A DNA stretch of 64,000 nucleotides. Origin: Cercis canadensis. Lineage: Eukaryota > Streptophyta > Magnoliopsida > Fabales > Fabaceae. The stretch lies in assembly GCA_003255065.1 (NCBI GenBank), contig QAOA01004184.1, positions 62,087 through 126,086 on the forward strand, given 5' to 3'. Each line of letters starts with the position of its first letter. The stretch's first letter is position 1. Position numbers and translations under genes: made by a program. The notes beneath the pieces were generated by a model that saw only the letters and a program-made list of their open reading frames with translations, was not told the origin of the DNA and did no database searches. Of the stretch, positions 1-11,146 are shown in pieces.

Positions 1-2
1 AG

Positions 3-584
3 ATTGCAAGAAAAGCTAAGCTCAATGAATACAATGGAACGAGGAGAAGGATGTCATGTGTGAACAACTCTGACATCTTAAGGTCTGCAAGGAACGCGTT
101 GAATCAATACCCGCGATTTTCACTTGATGGTAGGGATGCCATGTATAGATCTTCTTTTGGGAACATTGAAGGAAGAAAATCAGTTTGTTGTGATGAAAGA
201 ATAGGGGAAAGGTTATTACAAGAGGATGATTTTGATAATGATGTGTCTTTTCCTCCAACCTTGGCAGGGGAGAGTGTGATATGGTGCAAGCCAGGGGTTG
301 TGGCTAAGTTAATGGGCTTGGAAGCAATGCCAGTGCCAGTGAGAAGCAAAAGGTTAGAGAACAAAGGGAGGTTTAATAGTACTATGAGGAGGCAAAATTT
401 GAGGAGGAGATTTGAGAGGCATGACTTGGAGAGAAGGCTAGCAATGGAAATGCATGGTTATAATGGAATTAGGAGACATAAGAGTGGTTGTTGCTCTAGA
501 AATGGATATTGTCTCATGAAACCGGTTGCCCTAGAGACTCCGGCAGATGGCGCAGGCTGCGCGCAGCACCGGAGATATGTTTAG
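3..584 (+). CDS. TRM/LONGIFOLIA-type protein, 3' end only
   Basis: This is the last coding exon, or part of it, of a gene that begins before the window. The frame is open to the left edge, so the ATG at 51 is internal; residues such as RKAKLNEYNG precede it. The segment is basic and rich in Arg and Ser, and carries the motif GVVAKLMGLEAMP at 295-333. This motif is typical of the plant TRM (TON1 Recruiting Motif)/LONGIFOLIA superfamily with its DUF3741-associated motif; those proteins link microtubule arrays to the TON1-PP2A complex and affect cell shape. The rest of the segment has no domain I recognise. The stop codon (TAG, 582-584) lies in a 29-bp sequence that is repeated 154 bp downstream. 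Family placement rests on one short motif and is moderately sure; which TRM subgroup is not resolved. Confidence 0.62.
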   Translation: MARKAKLNEYNGTRRRMSCVNNSDILRSARNALNQYPRFSLDGRDAMYRSSFGNIEGRKSVCCDERIGERLLQEDDFDNDVSFPPTLAGESVIWCKPGVVAKLMGLEAMPVPVRSKRLENKGRFNSTMRRQNLRRRFERHDLERRLAMEMHGYNGIRRHKSGCCSRNGYCLMKPVALETPADGAGCAQHRRYV

Positions 585-756
585 AATTCACAGCATACTC
601 AACTTTTGAATCTACTAATTAAGGTTTGTTTTGTTACTCCAAATGAAATTATGCAACTAATGCCTCATATATAGGGCTCTTAATAGTTAATACAACTGTT
701 TCTTCTTTGATTTGCACCTTCCATGATGATATGTTTAGAATTCACAGCATACTCAA
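574..756. repeat. 29-bp direct repeat across the TRM-like stop codon
   Basis: The 29 bp at 574-602 recur at 728-756. The first copy holds the last codons and stop of the TRM-like gene and the second lies in its presumed 3' UTR. Between them is AT-rich sequence. Confidence 0.8.
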
Positions 757-3044
757 AACATTATAACTTCTACTAAGGTGGTAATGATAACGTTTTCTTT
801 AACCTGAATTTTCATGTGATATATTGTAATTTGGTGAGATGGATGATGTTAGAGCAAAAGCCTATTCTTCAGGGACCAACAACTAAATATGAAACATTTA
901 GGTTTTATGGTTACAAAACCAGGGTGTGAAACGTTTCTCACCTCGTCGTTTAACCATTTTTGTTCTTGTTTTGTTGTTTTTATAGTTAAATTTCAAAGCC
1001 TACTATGTCGTTCTTATCTATTTGATGAGTTTTCTTGTCTCAATAAATAATTGGTTACTCTCAACTTAATTACCAAATGTTGGCCTTGCTAAGAAATACT
1101 TGTTATAAACACTTTTCGTAAGGGACAAAAGTGGTATTCCATCCCCATCCCTCTGGCTTTGCACTCCTGTAACTTTTCTCAAACAATTTTTTTTTAGTAA
1201 ACCTCCATTTGTATTTTTAAAAAATTTAAAATTCAATAAAATAATTCTTAAAAGAACACTAACTACAAAATAGTCATAAAAAAAATTGATATGCGTAACA
1301 AAATAATATAATATTTATTAAATTTTAAATCTTTTAAGAATTATTTTGTTATACATATCAGTTCTTTCGAAGATTATTTTATAATTAATATTCTTTTAAT
1401 GATTATTTTATTAAATTTTAAATTTTTTAAGGTCGCAAACATAAATTTATTCAATTTTTTTTCTTCCTTTCTTTACCTTTTCCTCCAAGATGGAAAACTT
1501 GAGGTGGCATTAATTTCTTTTTAACTTTTGAACCAGATAAGGTGCTTTTTATGCTTTTGTGGCTACAAGCCATAGAAATTATCCTTCTAAAAGAAGCAAC
1601 CATAGTAAAATTAATTTTCTGGCTTCCAACCACAACCATATAAGGTAAAGAGTTATAGCTAAAGGATATTATGGTACTTGTTGATTGGTTTGTTTTGGTA
1701 GACTGTCTAATTCCTGGTAATCACTTCTTAAATGTAAGACACGTCACTTTTTTGTTTCTCCTCACAAAAAGCACACATCAACTAACAAAATTATTGCTGT
1801 AGATAATTCATACCATGTTCGGATACTGATTCAGTAAGATCATTCTTAGAACTTCGAGATCTTGATACTGATTCACTAAGATCATCCTCAGATCTTGGTA
1901 CTGATTCACTAAGATCATCCAATTTCTATAATATTATCGATTTAATAAGATGATCCTCAAAACTTGTAAGTTATCATCTCGTGGCAAAAACAACCTCAAA
2001 ATCAAGTTTCTGATACTGATTCACTAAAATCATCCTTAAAACTTCCGAGTTCTTGATATTGATTCAATAAAATCATCCTCGATTTAATAAGATCATCCTC
2101 AAAACTTATAAGTTATCATCTCGTGGCAAAAACATCCTCAAAATTTGTAAGCCATGGCCAAGAAAAAATTACATCCGTATGAATGAGAACCAAACTAGCT
2201 AATTAGCACTAGAATGGGCTATGCACAATAATGAGTTGCCCACGTCTATGACTTTTCAATCAAGCAAAAAGACCTAGTCATAAGTCACAACTCTTTCAAA
2301 GTCTTCTAAAAGGATTGTCATGGCCTTTAAATTCAAGGATCACTAAACAAATGTCTCTTTCAGTCATGGATACGATAAGGTTGAAGATAGGTGTCCAGCC
2401 ACAAATTGACAATTGCTTGAAAGTGACAGCAGAAGAAAACAAGAGAATTGGTAGATATTAATGGATTGCTATCCATTTATATATATGTGATGATTAAGAC
2501 AGCCCTCCAACCCCAATAACACTGCAAACTAATCCTTAAAAACAGCATTTATGAGAATCTTATCCGTACTAACAAATGTTTTTTTGCTACATACTAAATA
2601 TTTTCCTTTTTCCTAAACAAAAATCCCTTAAAAATTGCTTCTTATTTTCTTTGTTTCAGTTTTGTCATATTAATTCCTGAACATTTAAGTTAAAAAATTA
2701 CCTTTTTTATAGTTAATTCTTTGTGTATATATATATATATCCTATTCACACAAAAATTACAGAAGACAAAAAAGAAACACTTTTTATTGATTCTTTGATA
2801 CGATAGAAGATTAATCAAACACACTCACAGCATATCTAAGCTAACAAAAAGAAAAAGGAAATGCAAACAACAGCCATGGTAGGGGTACTTCCTACACGAC
2901 TGACAATAAAACAAAGCAACCTCTGCTTAGTAATAGACCAACCAAGTTAGGACACGTAGTTGCTTAGTAACACGTGGCATATACTCAATAACAAAGGACA
3001 ATATTTACATTCAACCCTCAGTGAAGCCCCTGTCACCTCAAGAT
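603..3044. other. Intergenic region between TRM-like and DRM1-like genes
   Basis: AT-rich and without a credible gene. The short minus-strand reading frame at 1451-1639 has no recognisable features. It holds the degenerate tandem repeats at about 1815-2150, a short TA run near 2728-2740, and on its right side (about 2800-3044) the probable 3' UTR of the DRM1-like gene. Confidence 0.6.
1815..2150. repeat. Degenerate tandem repeat, unit about 30 bp
   Basis: The core GATACTGATTCACTAAGATC recurs in variants at about 1823, 1862, 1898, 2012 and 2056. A longer block that starts at CGATTTAATAAGAT and runs through TTATCATCTCGTGGCAAAAA occurs at 1938-1990 and again at 2080-2131. The array is imperfect and looks like a decayed minisatellite. 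Confidence 0.7.
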
Positions 3045-3986
3045 TCAGCGATGCTGGCTCCTGCTCTCACCGCTGTAAAGCCTGCAATCACATACAACCA
3101 AATTCATAGTAACTCAAGTGTATCATAGATCTAAAGCTGTTCAATCATAAATCAACCTAAAATCTGCAAAAGACTATCAGATCTAACGGTTCATAGCAAC
3201 AGAATCACACTGAGGACTCTCCAATCTGCATGCACTTGAAGATCAACTAAAATTGTCCCCCACTCGCAAATTAATGGCGCGTGCGTAAAAATAACCTTAT
3301 TATTAAACATATTTCCATACCTAATTTTTCACCTAAGAACCAAGGCAAAACAAAATAAGTTTGCTTTCTTTTTCTTTTCATCAGTAACCCATTTTTTTTG
3401 TTCAGATTCCTTTAAAAATACACAAAATAAGTTTGCTTAGCATTCTTCAACAATGAATATCAGCGCGTGAATTCACGCGCTATGATCTAAGTTTGCATGC
3501 GAGTGGTTGATGAAAATCATTGATCAAGAACAAAACCATATAATCTATAGTATATGCATACCAGTCATATACGGTGGGAGTGTTGGGCAGTGGTTTGTCA
3601 AACTTCTCCGCACCAATTGTCTTTGTAGCCAAGTTACTCCCAGGATGGAACACGCTCCGCCAAACGTTGTTACGCGCCGAGGACGGCGTTGTCGGAGTAA
3701 CCGGTGTTGTCGGAGTCGTCGGAGTCCCTGGCATCGACATCGTCCTCTGATACTTGCTTCCTTCTCCTACATCTCCATCTAAAAAAGAAAATAGTTCATA
3801 TGAGTTCTAGTTGATTCAACCATGCATACATGAGAAGCTTTACACATGCATGAACTATATAAGCTATATCTATGTACCTTTAAGGCCCAAGGGTTGAGAG
3901 GCCACCACCTTTCTGAGCCTGCCAAGCCCACGCTCAGGTTGAGGACCAGCTACAACATCATCCCACAACTTCTCTAGCAGAACCAT
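3045..3986 (-). CDS. DRM1: Dormancy/auxin-associated protein (DRM1/ARP family)
   Basis: Three exons give a complete 120-residue protein: 3878-3986, 3562-3778 and 3045-3081 (minus strand), with GT-AG introns in phases 1 and 2. The protein starts [20 protein letters not shown], the family's hallmark N-terminus. It has a Thr/Pro-rich middle ([15 protein letters not shown]), then [12 protein letters not shown], and ends with [17 protein letters not shown]. Length and motifs match Arabidopsis DRM1/DYL1. DRM1/ARP proteins are small, largely disordered plant proteins whose transcripts accumulate in dormant buds and sugar-starved tissue and fall on growth resumption; their biochemical role is not known. 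A TATA-like TATATATA lies about 90 bp before the ATG. The last exon is only 37 nt and sits behind a 480-nt intron, so a naive reading ends with a false tail. Nothing suggests a pseudogene. Confidence 0.93.
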
Positions 3987-4073
3987 CCTCAACAATCCTT
4001 GGCCTTTTCTTCTCTAGATCTCAATTTTCTCACACTAAAGGTGAACGAGGGTTTCAAGGTGTTGGTGTTCACT

Positions 4074-4082
4074 GTATATATA
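4074..4082 (-). promoter_or_regulatory. TATA box of DRM1-like gene
   Basis: TATATATA on the minus strand, 88 bp upstream of the DRM1-like ATG. It would place the start of transcription near 4045-4050 with a leader of about 60 nt. Confidence 0.6.
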
Positions 4083-6296
4083 GAAGGTGGTGATTAAAAT
4101 ATCACTGCCGATTAAAATATCTCTGGGGTGAAGTGCTTTTCTTTCTGCTACTTCCAAGTGTACATTATTTGCTTTGTCTTGCTAACGTTAAACATTTGTT
4201 GGGTAGTGGTGATAGTGAAAAGGAAGGAAAAATGGCTGAGGGCAAGACAAGAGTGAGAGAAAATGGATCAATGGAATGGATAAGGATGAAGACTGAGTAA
4301 TTGTAGGGCCCGTAAAACAATATCTACTTGAGAAATTAATTGAGTAGGAGTAGGCAGAGGATCGCTTGACAAGTGTACAATGTAGTTTTATATTTTGGTC
4401 TTTGTCCTATTCCTCAGAAAAAAATGTATGGTGATGGGAAGGTGGACCCCGAAAGTGACACATGGGTCCCACTTGATGGTTGCAAATTTTGATTGATTAT
4501 GATTATGATACCTAATATAATTCCTTTGTATTCTTTTGGCCGAAGTGGGATGAATCATTGGAAAGATCTCTAGTTTTCTTTTTTGTTGGTATAATAGAAG
4601 GATCTGGAGTTGGAATGAAGTTAGTGTGTTTCAGTGGGATGAACATGGCCTGTCCTTGTGATAATCAGTTGAATAAGATAAATTGGGTCATGTTTGATCA
4701 ATGGTTGTGGTTGGTTCTTTTTCTTTTCATTTTCGATCAGCACGTTTATATCATAGGAGGATGTTAAAATTTAAATTTAATTGTAATTTTAGTCAGTATA
4801 GTTTTTTTACTAAAATAAATAAATAATTTAACTCTTTTATTTTGATAAAATTTATAATTTTAGTTTTTCTGTTTCTCAAATATAAAAAAAATAAACAAAA
4901 ATATTGATGTCACAATATGAAATTATTATTTTAATATGATTCAATCTATAATACCAAAATTAATCTTAAAAAAATTCTTATTTTCTTAAGTCATAAGTCC
5001 ATATCAAGTCTTAAAGGTCTCGAAATTAAGATCACATTGTTAGAAATCAAGATCTACGTCTTTGGACTCTCCTCACAAAATTTCAGTTTAATCAAATGGT
5101 AAATAACTCTAGATTGTCGATTTGATCAAAACTGCCAAAAAAAATACCAAAGTATAGGCGTTGATTCTATATTATAACACATATTATGTGACTTAATTTT
5201 TCAAAGTATTTGTTATAATACTAAATCAAAAATTCATTATACTACAAACTCTCAATTAAAAGTATTTTTTATTTTTACCTTTTAAAATCTCATGAGTGGC
5301 CAACAATCTCATCGGGTGGGGATGAGGTGGGACATGCACTCTTCGTCCTCTTCCCCAAATGATATTCTCATGCCTCATCCCCAATTGAGGATTTTTTAAC
5401 AGCCTCATTCTCGCCCTATTGAATACACGTTTGTCCCATGTCCCGTCTTATTTACCTATACAGCTATAATTTTGGGAATGAAATTTTTTTTTTTATGTAA
5501 TATATATATATATATATATTATTGATTGATATACAATATGGGGCGGGGCGAGTACTACTTTTCTTATTCCCGGCTCCAGCCCCATAAAATTACTTATTTA
5601 AATATTTATTTCTGTCCCCATTTTCATACTTATTTTTTCAGTTCCATACCTATATCCGATTGAGTAAAAATAATAAGACCTGAGTATGGATTAAATTGTC
5701 ATCCCTATCTATATATGCTTTATTTTGGACTCATGTTAAAGGGCAACTTGGCCTTTGCCCCTGGTTTTGCACGCCCATAGAAGCCCTGGGCCAGCGCAGC
5801 ACTCCCGATTCCGGGCGCAGAAGTGACTACTAGTGGGCCATGAGTAATGCTATTAGCCTATTACATACTATCTGAATTAACATTTATCTCTCATTGGGTA
5901 GAATTTAAATTTAACTAATTTAATTAATTTCTTAATATATGAAACAAATAATGCCACCTCTGTGACACAATGAGTTAAAGTGGTGTGCACTAAGAATTTC
6001 TTGTTGGGTCACTGATTGTTAGTAAAAAAGTGATATTATACTCACTAAAATATTCCTAAAAGCACTTCCCCATACACAATTTGGGTTATAAAAAATTAAA
6101 ATAAAATCCACTTAACAATCGCATTAAATCCTCCAAGAATTAGAGAGAGATAGAGAGAGTTAATGATAGAAAAATTAGAAAGAGAAGTGGATTTATGAAG
6201 CGAGAATTGAGTTTTGAAGTTGTTTTATATAAAATAAAAATATGTGTTTTACGAAACAATAAATACAACAATTTATAATGTACAAAATAATAAATA

Positions 6297-6499
6297 AAGA
6301 ATATTTTTTAGATATTTTGTAATATGTTATATTACATAAAAATAATTAATGTGTGAATGACATGTGTACAAATTAACTGTTTTTAAGTTTGTTTGAAAAA
6401 ATAAGATAAATTATATTTATATATAATAAAATATAAAAATTATTTATGATTATCACATCAACATAATATGACATACTCACGTAGTATCATAAAATCTCG
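6297..6499. mobile_element. MITE-like element, family A copy 1
   Basis: About 200 bp that recur in variant form at six other places in the window. Landmarks are AATTAATGTGTGAATGACAT, then TTTTTAAGTTTGTTT, then ATAAAATATAAAAATTA, and an end TAGTATCATAAAATCTC. The end is an imperfect inverse of the start (GAGATTTT...ATATGTCATATTACA in the best copies). No transposase is encoded. Confidence 0.72.
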
Positions 6500-7068
6500 A
6501 TAAATGAAATGATTTATAGTATATAAAACAGTAAATTCATAACTAATTATGGAAGAATTGAGTTGGTACCTACACTTTTAGATTGTGTGTTTGTTGAGGT
6601 TCTGTGAGAAATCTTGGGTGAGTGTAACATTTTACCTTTTGCTGTAAAGAGAAGAAAAGGGTCGTGGTTTGCTTTATGGCCCCACCCTCTTAAACCCAAT
6701 AAAGCATGGTGGGGTACCCTTTGAAATGCAGCATTGCTATCACGATCAGCCTATCAGCAATGAACATGGCAAACCAGACTAACCCTTTATGATTCAAAGG
6801 CCTCTTTCAAAATTACACATTTGGGCTCGGCCCATTGATTTTATACGTTATATAGTATACAGATAATATAATTTATTATATTTTAAAATTTTAAAAATTT
6901 CTTTAAAATGTATCTAGTTAATTTAATTTGTGAAATTGATTTTAGTTACTTGGTTATTAAATTGGATATGATTGATTCGATCCGATAATTTTTTTTTTTT
7001 TTTGCTGCATCTTCGTTGAATTAATTTCAAACACTCTTAGGTTTGAATTTTTTTTTAGTGAAGGTTAT

Positions 7069-7350
7069 GCTACATTCCTTTCAGTTGGATAAGACTCTGA
7101 GATTTAAAGTATGATTTTAGTATCATTGTAAATATTTCAAAAAATTGAGTCACTAAATATGTGTGCCAAAAAACAAATTTAAAAAATTTATTTATTGGCA
7201 CATTTTTCTATATCGTGTCATTTTTATATTTTATAAGAAAATATGTATTCTAACACATATTTTGTAATTCAATTTTTTGAAATTTTTATAAAAACACTAA
7301 AATTATTGAATAAGTTTCACCCGAACCCATCCAATTATGAAGGGTGTAGC
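7069..7350. mobile_element. MITE-like inverted-repeat element, family B copy 1
   Basis: A 282-bp element whose two halves are imperfect inverse copies. It opens GCTACATTCC and closes GGGTGTAGC. Inner blocks such as TTTCAAAAAATTGA on the left match the reverse complement of TCAATTTTTTGAAA on the right. The flanks extend the palindrome to TATGCTACA/TGTAGCATA. Without coding capacity. Confidence 0.72.
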
Positions 7351-7598
7351 ATAGTACTCACTTATTATTTTTTTATTTTATTATAATTTCTAGTTCAACA
7401 TGAAAATCGTAAGTCAAAAAGAGGATCTCAATAGAAGTTCAATTCTCTTGTCAACAACGCAAATTCTTTACCAATAACTCACATCTACTACTTTCAAGTT
7501 ATGATTAAGCTCTTGAGAGATAAAAAACAAAACACATATATTTACGAGAATTGGATAATCTTCAAAGCTTGAGAAGAGTCACTAACATGACTAGTTAA

Positions 7599-8340
7599 TT
7601 ACATTCTATGTTAATCAAGGAAAGGAATCACATTGTCTGTTACTTAAGAAGCAAATATCAAACATGGCTTGTGTTTGGTCCATCCGTCCAAACCCAAACA
7701 AGGGTCGGTGATGAGATACCAATACGATACTAGACAAAAGGTTAAAGTAAAAACTTCAATAGAAGAAGACGGCAAAGAAGAAGACGATTACAATAATAAA
7801 AATTATATAGTAAGTAAGAGAAATCACAAATAGCAATTTAATTGTTCCCTCTTCTTCCAACCACACATTTATCATCCTCGTAACAACCAACGTTAGACGT
7901 ACCCCCTTCAATCTCACCAAAACACACAATTATAAGATCCAATTAAACTTAAACCACTTGAAAAAAAANTTACATTCTATGTTAATCAAGGAAAGGAATC
8001 ACATTGTATGTTACTTAAGAAGCAAATATCAAACATGGCTTGTGTTTGGTCCATCCGTCCAAACCCAAACAAGGGTCGGTGATAAGATACCAATACGATA
8101 CTAGACAAAAGGTTAAAGTAAAAACTTCAATAGAAGAAGACGGCAAAGAAGAAGACGATTACAATAATAAAAATTATATAGTAAGCAAGAGAAATCACAA
8201 ATAGCAATTTAATTGTTCCCTCTTCTTCCAACCACACATTTATCATCCTCGTAACAACCAACGTTAGACGTACCCCCTTCAATCTCACCAAAACACACAA
8301 TTATAAGATCCAATTAAACTTAAACCACTTGAAAAAAAAA
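7599..8340. repeat. 370-bp direct duplication around an N (assembly join)
   Basis: 7599-7968 and 7970-8339 are the same 370 bp with three visible mismatches, separated by one N at 7969. This is best read as two overlapping contig ends that were abutted instead of merged. True sequence here is probably a single copy. Confidence 0.88.
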
Positions 8341-8830
8341 TTTGAAAAATATTAGATAGTTAAATTTTTTGTAATAAATTTATTGTCAGACTAAAATGTA
8401 CTTATAACTATTAATTAAATTTGTAAAATGGAAATTTAACTAGCTCCACTAATAATGCTATATTTAACATTACTCTATGCTAACACTAGGGGACACACTT
8501 CCCACAGAGGCGCAGATTAAAATACAACCTCGTGATATCTAAAGCTGATCGAGATTTGACAATGACATTAACAAATGGTTCACTATATGTCATATCACCC
8601 TTTCTTTGTAATATCCACCAATAGCCAAAGCCGCTATATCTATTTTGAGCATGGGGCCAAATTGCAATGATATGCTCTCAACCCATGATTAGGGGTAGTT
8701 AAGTTCATGGCTGTTTAGAATTGAAACGTTGAGAAGGAAAAGGATAAGAAGAAAAATAACAAGTTTAAGTCGGCAAAACAGAATCCAATAGAATAATGAG
8801 TTGCTCCCAACTTGCACCAAAGTTTGTGTG

Positions 8831-8837
8831 TATATAA
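8831..8837 (+). promoter_or_regulatory. TATA box of 8875-9387 gene
   Basis: TATATAAA, 44 bp before the ATG at 8875. The leader would be very short if this box is used. Confidence 0.5.
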
Positions 8838-8874
8838 ACTTGACACCCACATAACCAATTTGATCAGAAAAGCA

Positions 8875-9387
8875 ATGGCTACCCGTCAAAGAGACAAGCT
8901 TACCTCAAATGTTGCAGCTGATAAGTCTTCACCTGAGTCCCTTTCTTTTGCTGGCCTTATAGAAGATCAGCAACCAAAGAAACTCCCTCCCAAGAATGCT
9001 AAACATTTCAAGGCAAGCAACAAGCAAAGCCCAGAATTTGAATTTGTTAGCATTACAACAAACCCAATTGGTGCTGCAAATTCAACCAAGAGCACTCCTG
9101 CTGATAAGCTAATCTCCAATGGTATACTTCAACCACAAGCAGTGATCACAAATCCTCCCATTCCCTTAGCCTCGTTTCTGGAAAGTCATAGCAGATCAAA
9201 TGGGCAATTAGACAGCACAAAGAAACATGACCAACGAGAGCCTCACAAAGCAAACAAGCAAAGAACAAGTTGGTTTGGTGAGAAAGTATTCCAGTCTATT
9301 GTGTCACCATGCCGGAAATGCAAGGTCATTCAGCCAGGCCATGTTAAAGCACAAACTGTTGCAGGACAACATGCCAGAATTTACTGA
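8875..9387 (+). CDS. Plant protein of unknown function, 170 aa
   Basis: A single uninterrupted exon. The first ATG of the frame is at 8875, 44 bp after a TATA box; the frame is open further upstream only without an ATG. The protein is hydrophilic, rich in Lys, Ser, Pro and Asn, with no signal peptide or membrane segment. Two stretches look conserved: SPEFEFVS near residue 55, which recalls the short motif seen in plant membrane-associated kinase regulator (MAKR)-like proteins, and a Cys-containing C-terminal block (SWFGEKVFQSIVSPCRKCKV). The MAKR link is weak because the rest does not match what I recall of that family. Base composition is richer in GC than the surroundings, as expected of real coding DNA. 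Probably a real gene; function not assigned. Confidence 0.65.
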   Translation: MATRQRDKLTSNVAADKSSPESLSFAGLIEDQQPKKLPPKNAKHFKASNKQSPEFEFVSITTNPIGAANSTKSTPADKLISNGILQPQAVITNPPIPLASFLESHSRSNGQLDSTKKHDQREPHKANKQRTSWFGEKVFQSIVSPCRKCKVIQPGHVKAQTVAGQHARIY

Positions 9388-11146
9388 TACAAGGCTTATT
9401 CCATGCAATTCTTTCTCTATTTGGCTAATGTAGTTGAAGAATTGTGTTTAGATATATATGCAAGTAACAGGTTTCTTTGAACTTTAGTTACTGTAGTAGA
9501 TAAAAAATAATAGAGCTTCAGATATTCTTCAATTTCATTTGCTGAGAACCAGTGCATATTTCACCAAACTTCAACTTTCTGGCTTACACCTTGAAATTTC
9601 CTACAAAGGCACCCATTAATATTCAAGAGGAATAACACTATCATCTGCATATGCTTTCCTTTTTCTTCCTGTTCCATGATAGCCAGAATCAACAAGATGG
9701 CAGGATCATTTTTTTTAATTAGGAGAATGTGATTTATGAAGAAATGAATATTGTGAATGTGCATTGAATATTTGTATTTCTAGTGCCCCATATTTTACTC
9801 TCATCATCTCCAAATGGCGCCTTATTTAAGAGTAAAATGTTGGTAACCGTGGCATTGAACAGATAGCAGCACAGTTACCAGCAAGTATACCATAAACAAG
9901 AATGTCTTAAATCCTTTTTATCCAATCTGACCTAATCCCAGGAATGTTCCTAAGATTATAAAGTACAAAACTCCAGTGTCCAAGTTTATTGCATTGCCAA
10001 TGAGCCTTTGGCACAATTGGCACCTAGATACTCTGTTAATAGAGCAAGCCTGATTCAGACCCAGGCAGAGGCAATTTTCACTTTTAGCCCCGTCCCTCTT
10101 CCCCTCCCCTGGAGCTTGAAATGTTCCAAAAAATTTACTCCATCCCATGATCAAAATTTGCATCGACATGAGCATCAACGAAAAGCTTGAAATTCCTGAT
10201 TCAACACGGACCTTAGTAAGAAATGGCAAACACATAATATCATTGGACAAGAAGATAAGCAAATTCATCAAGGGTCACGAGGGCATTGCCATATTCTAAA
10301 GAACATAGGCAGAGCATAATCAATCTTCGTCATCATTTTCTTCTTTTATCTAAGAGTAATGACATAACTGCCATGTTTGTCCAAAAAACTTCCTGTAACT
10401 GTCTTAAATGAAAGAATGAGTTAGACAGATTACAGGGTAAGGAGGAATGCCTAAACTCAATTTCTGCCATATAGAACCTGTGAAAGTATGTGGATAAATA
10501 TTATGAACATATGATTATTCATCATAGTCAAAGAGACAATTACTCTCTGTGACCATTGGAGGAGGGGCTGAGCACATTTCCAATAGTTAGGAGACTTATG
10601 CTTGGAGATATTTTATGAACTTTCCACCACAATCAAAAATTGAAGATAACAAGATACCCAGATAAAACACTTCAAGTAAAATAAAATAAAAAGACGAAGA
10701 TGAGCAATTGAAACATTTGGAAAAACAGCCTGATATATTCCTCAACTTCTTTGTTATCTAAACCCTAGTCTCTAATATGTGAAGAATTTACACTTTAAAC
10801 AACAAGACATCTAATACATACAAGGGTTTATATTTTCAGAGTTTTTTGGATATTTGAAGATGAAGATATGGCATAAGCACCACTCATTCTCTTCTTCTTC
10901 CTTCTTTTCAGGTGCTAGAGAATCAAAACATGTCCTTATAAAGCATTGATTCCCCGCAAGTTTAGTCAGAATGGAACAAGCAAGAGAAAGTAGAGACAGA
11001 ACATGAAGCAAACATCTTGAAAGAGGATTCAAAACATTTTATATCAACCTCATCTATGTCACAGATAGCCCCAGATCTAACTTTTCATGAATTCATATCA
11101 GACAAACTGAGCAGAACTGTACAACAAAGGTGTATGGTCTAGCATA
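9388..11146. other. Intergenic region and downstream flank of the FES1-like gene
   Basis: The 3' UTR of the 8875 gene probably occupies the left 100-200 bp and the 3' UTR of the minus-strand FES1-like gene the right part. A 117-codon minus-strand frame at 9918-10271 has no motif I recognise. Nothing else is supported. Confidence 0.5.

Larger units (their letters stand above)
4083..8830. other. Intergenic region, AT-rich, with mobile remnants
   Basis: No convincing gene. It holds a TA run near 5498-5519, one copy of inverted-repeat family A (6297-6499), one of family B (7069-7350), and an N-linked duplication (7599-8340). The 69-codon frame at 4558-4767 has composition like its surroundings and no known motif. 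Confidence 0.6.

Noticed and set aside
51-584. Start of the TRM-like gene at the ATG at 51
   Set aside because: The frame is open to the window edge with family-like basic residues before this Met; the gene begins outside the window.
1815-2150. CRISPR-like repeat array
   Set aside because: Repeats are irregular and diverged, without spacers of uniform length, in a plant nuclear genome.
3480-3561. C-terminal tail [12 protein letters not shown] of the DRM1-like protein
   Set aside because: It is intron sequence; splicing at 3561 to the 37-nt exon at 3045-3081 gives the conserved [12 protein letters not shown] end.
7599-8340. A real 370-bp tandem duplication
   Set aside because: The two copies abut at a single N and similar cases occur at five other N sites, so an assembly artefact explains it better.
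9918-10271. Minus-strand 117-codon frame as a gene
   Set aside because: No motif, no promoter signs, and composition like the flanking non-coding DNA.
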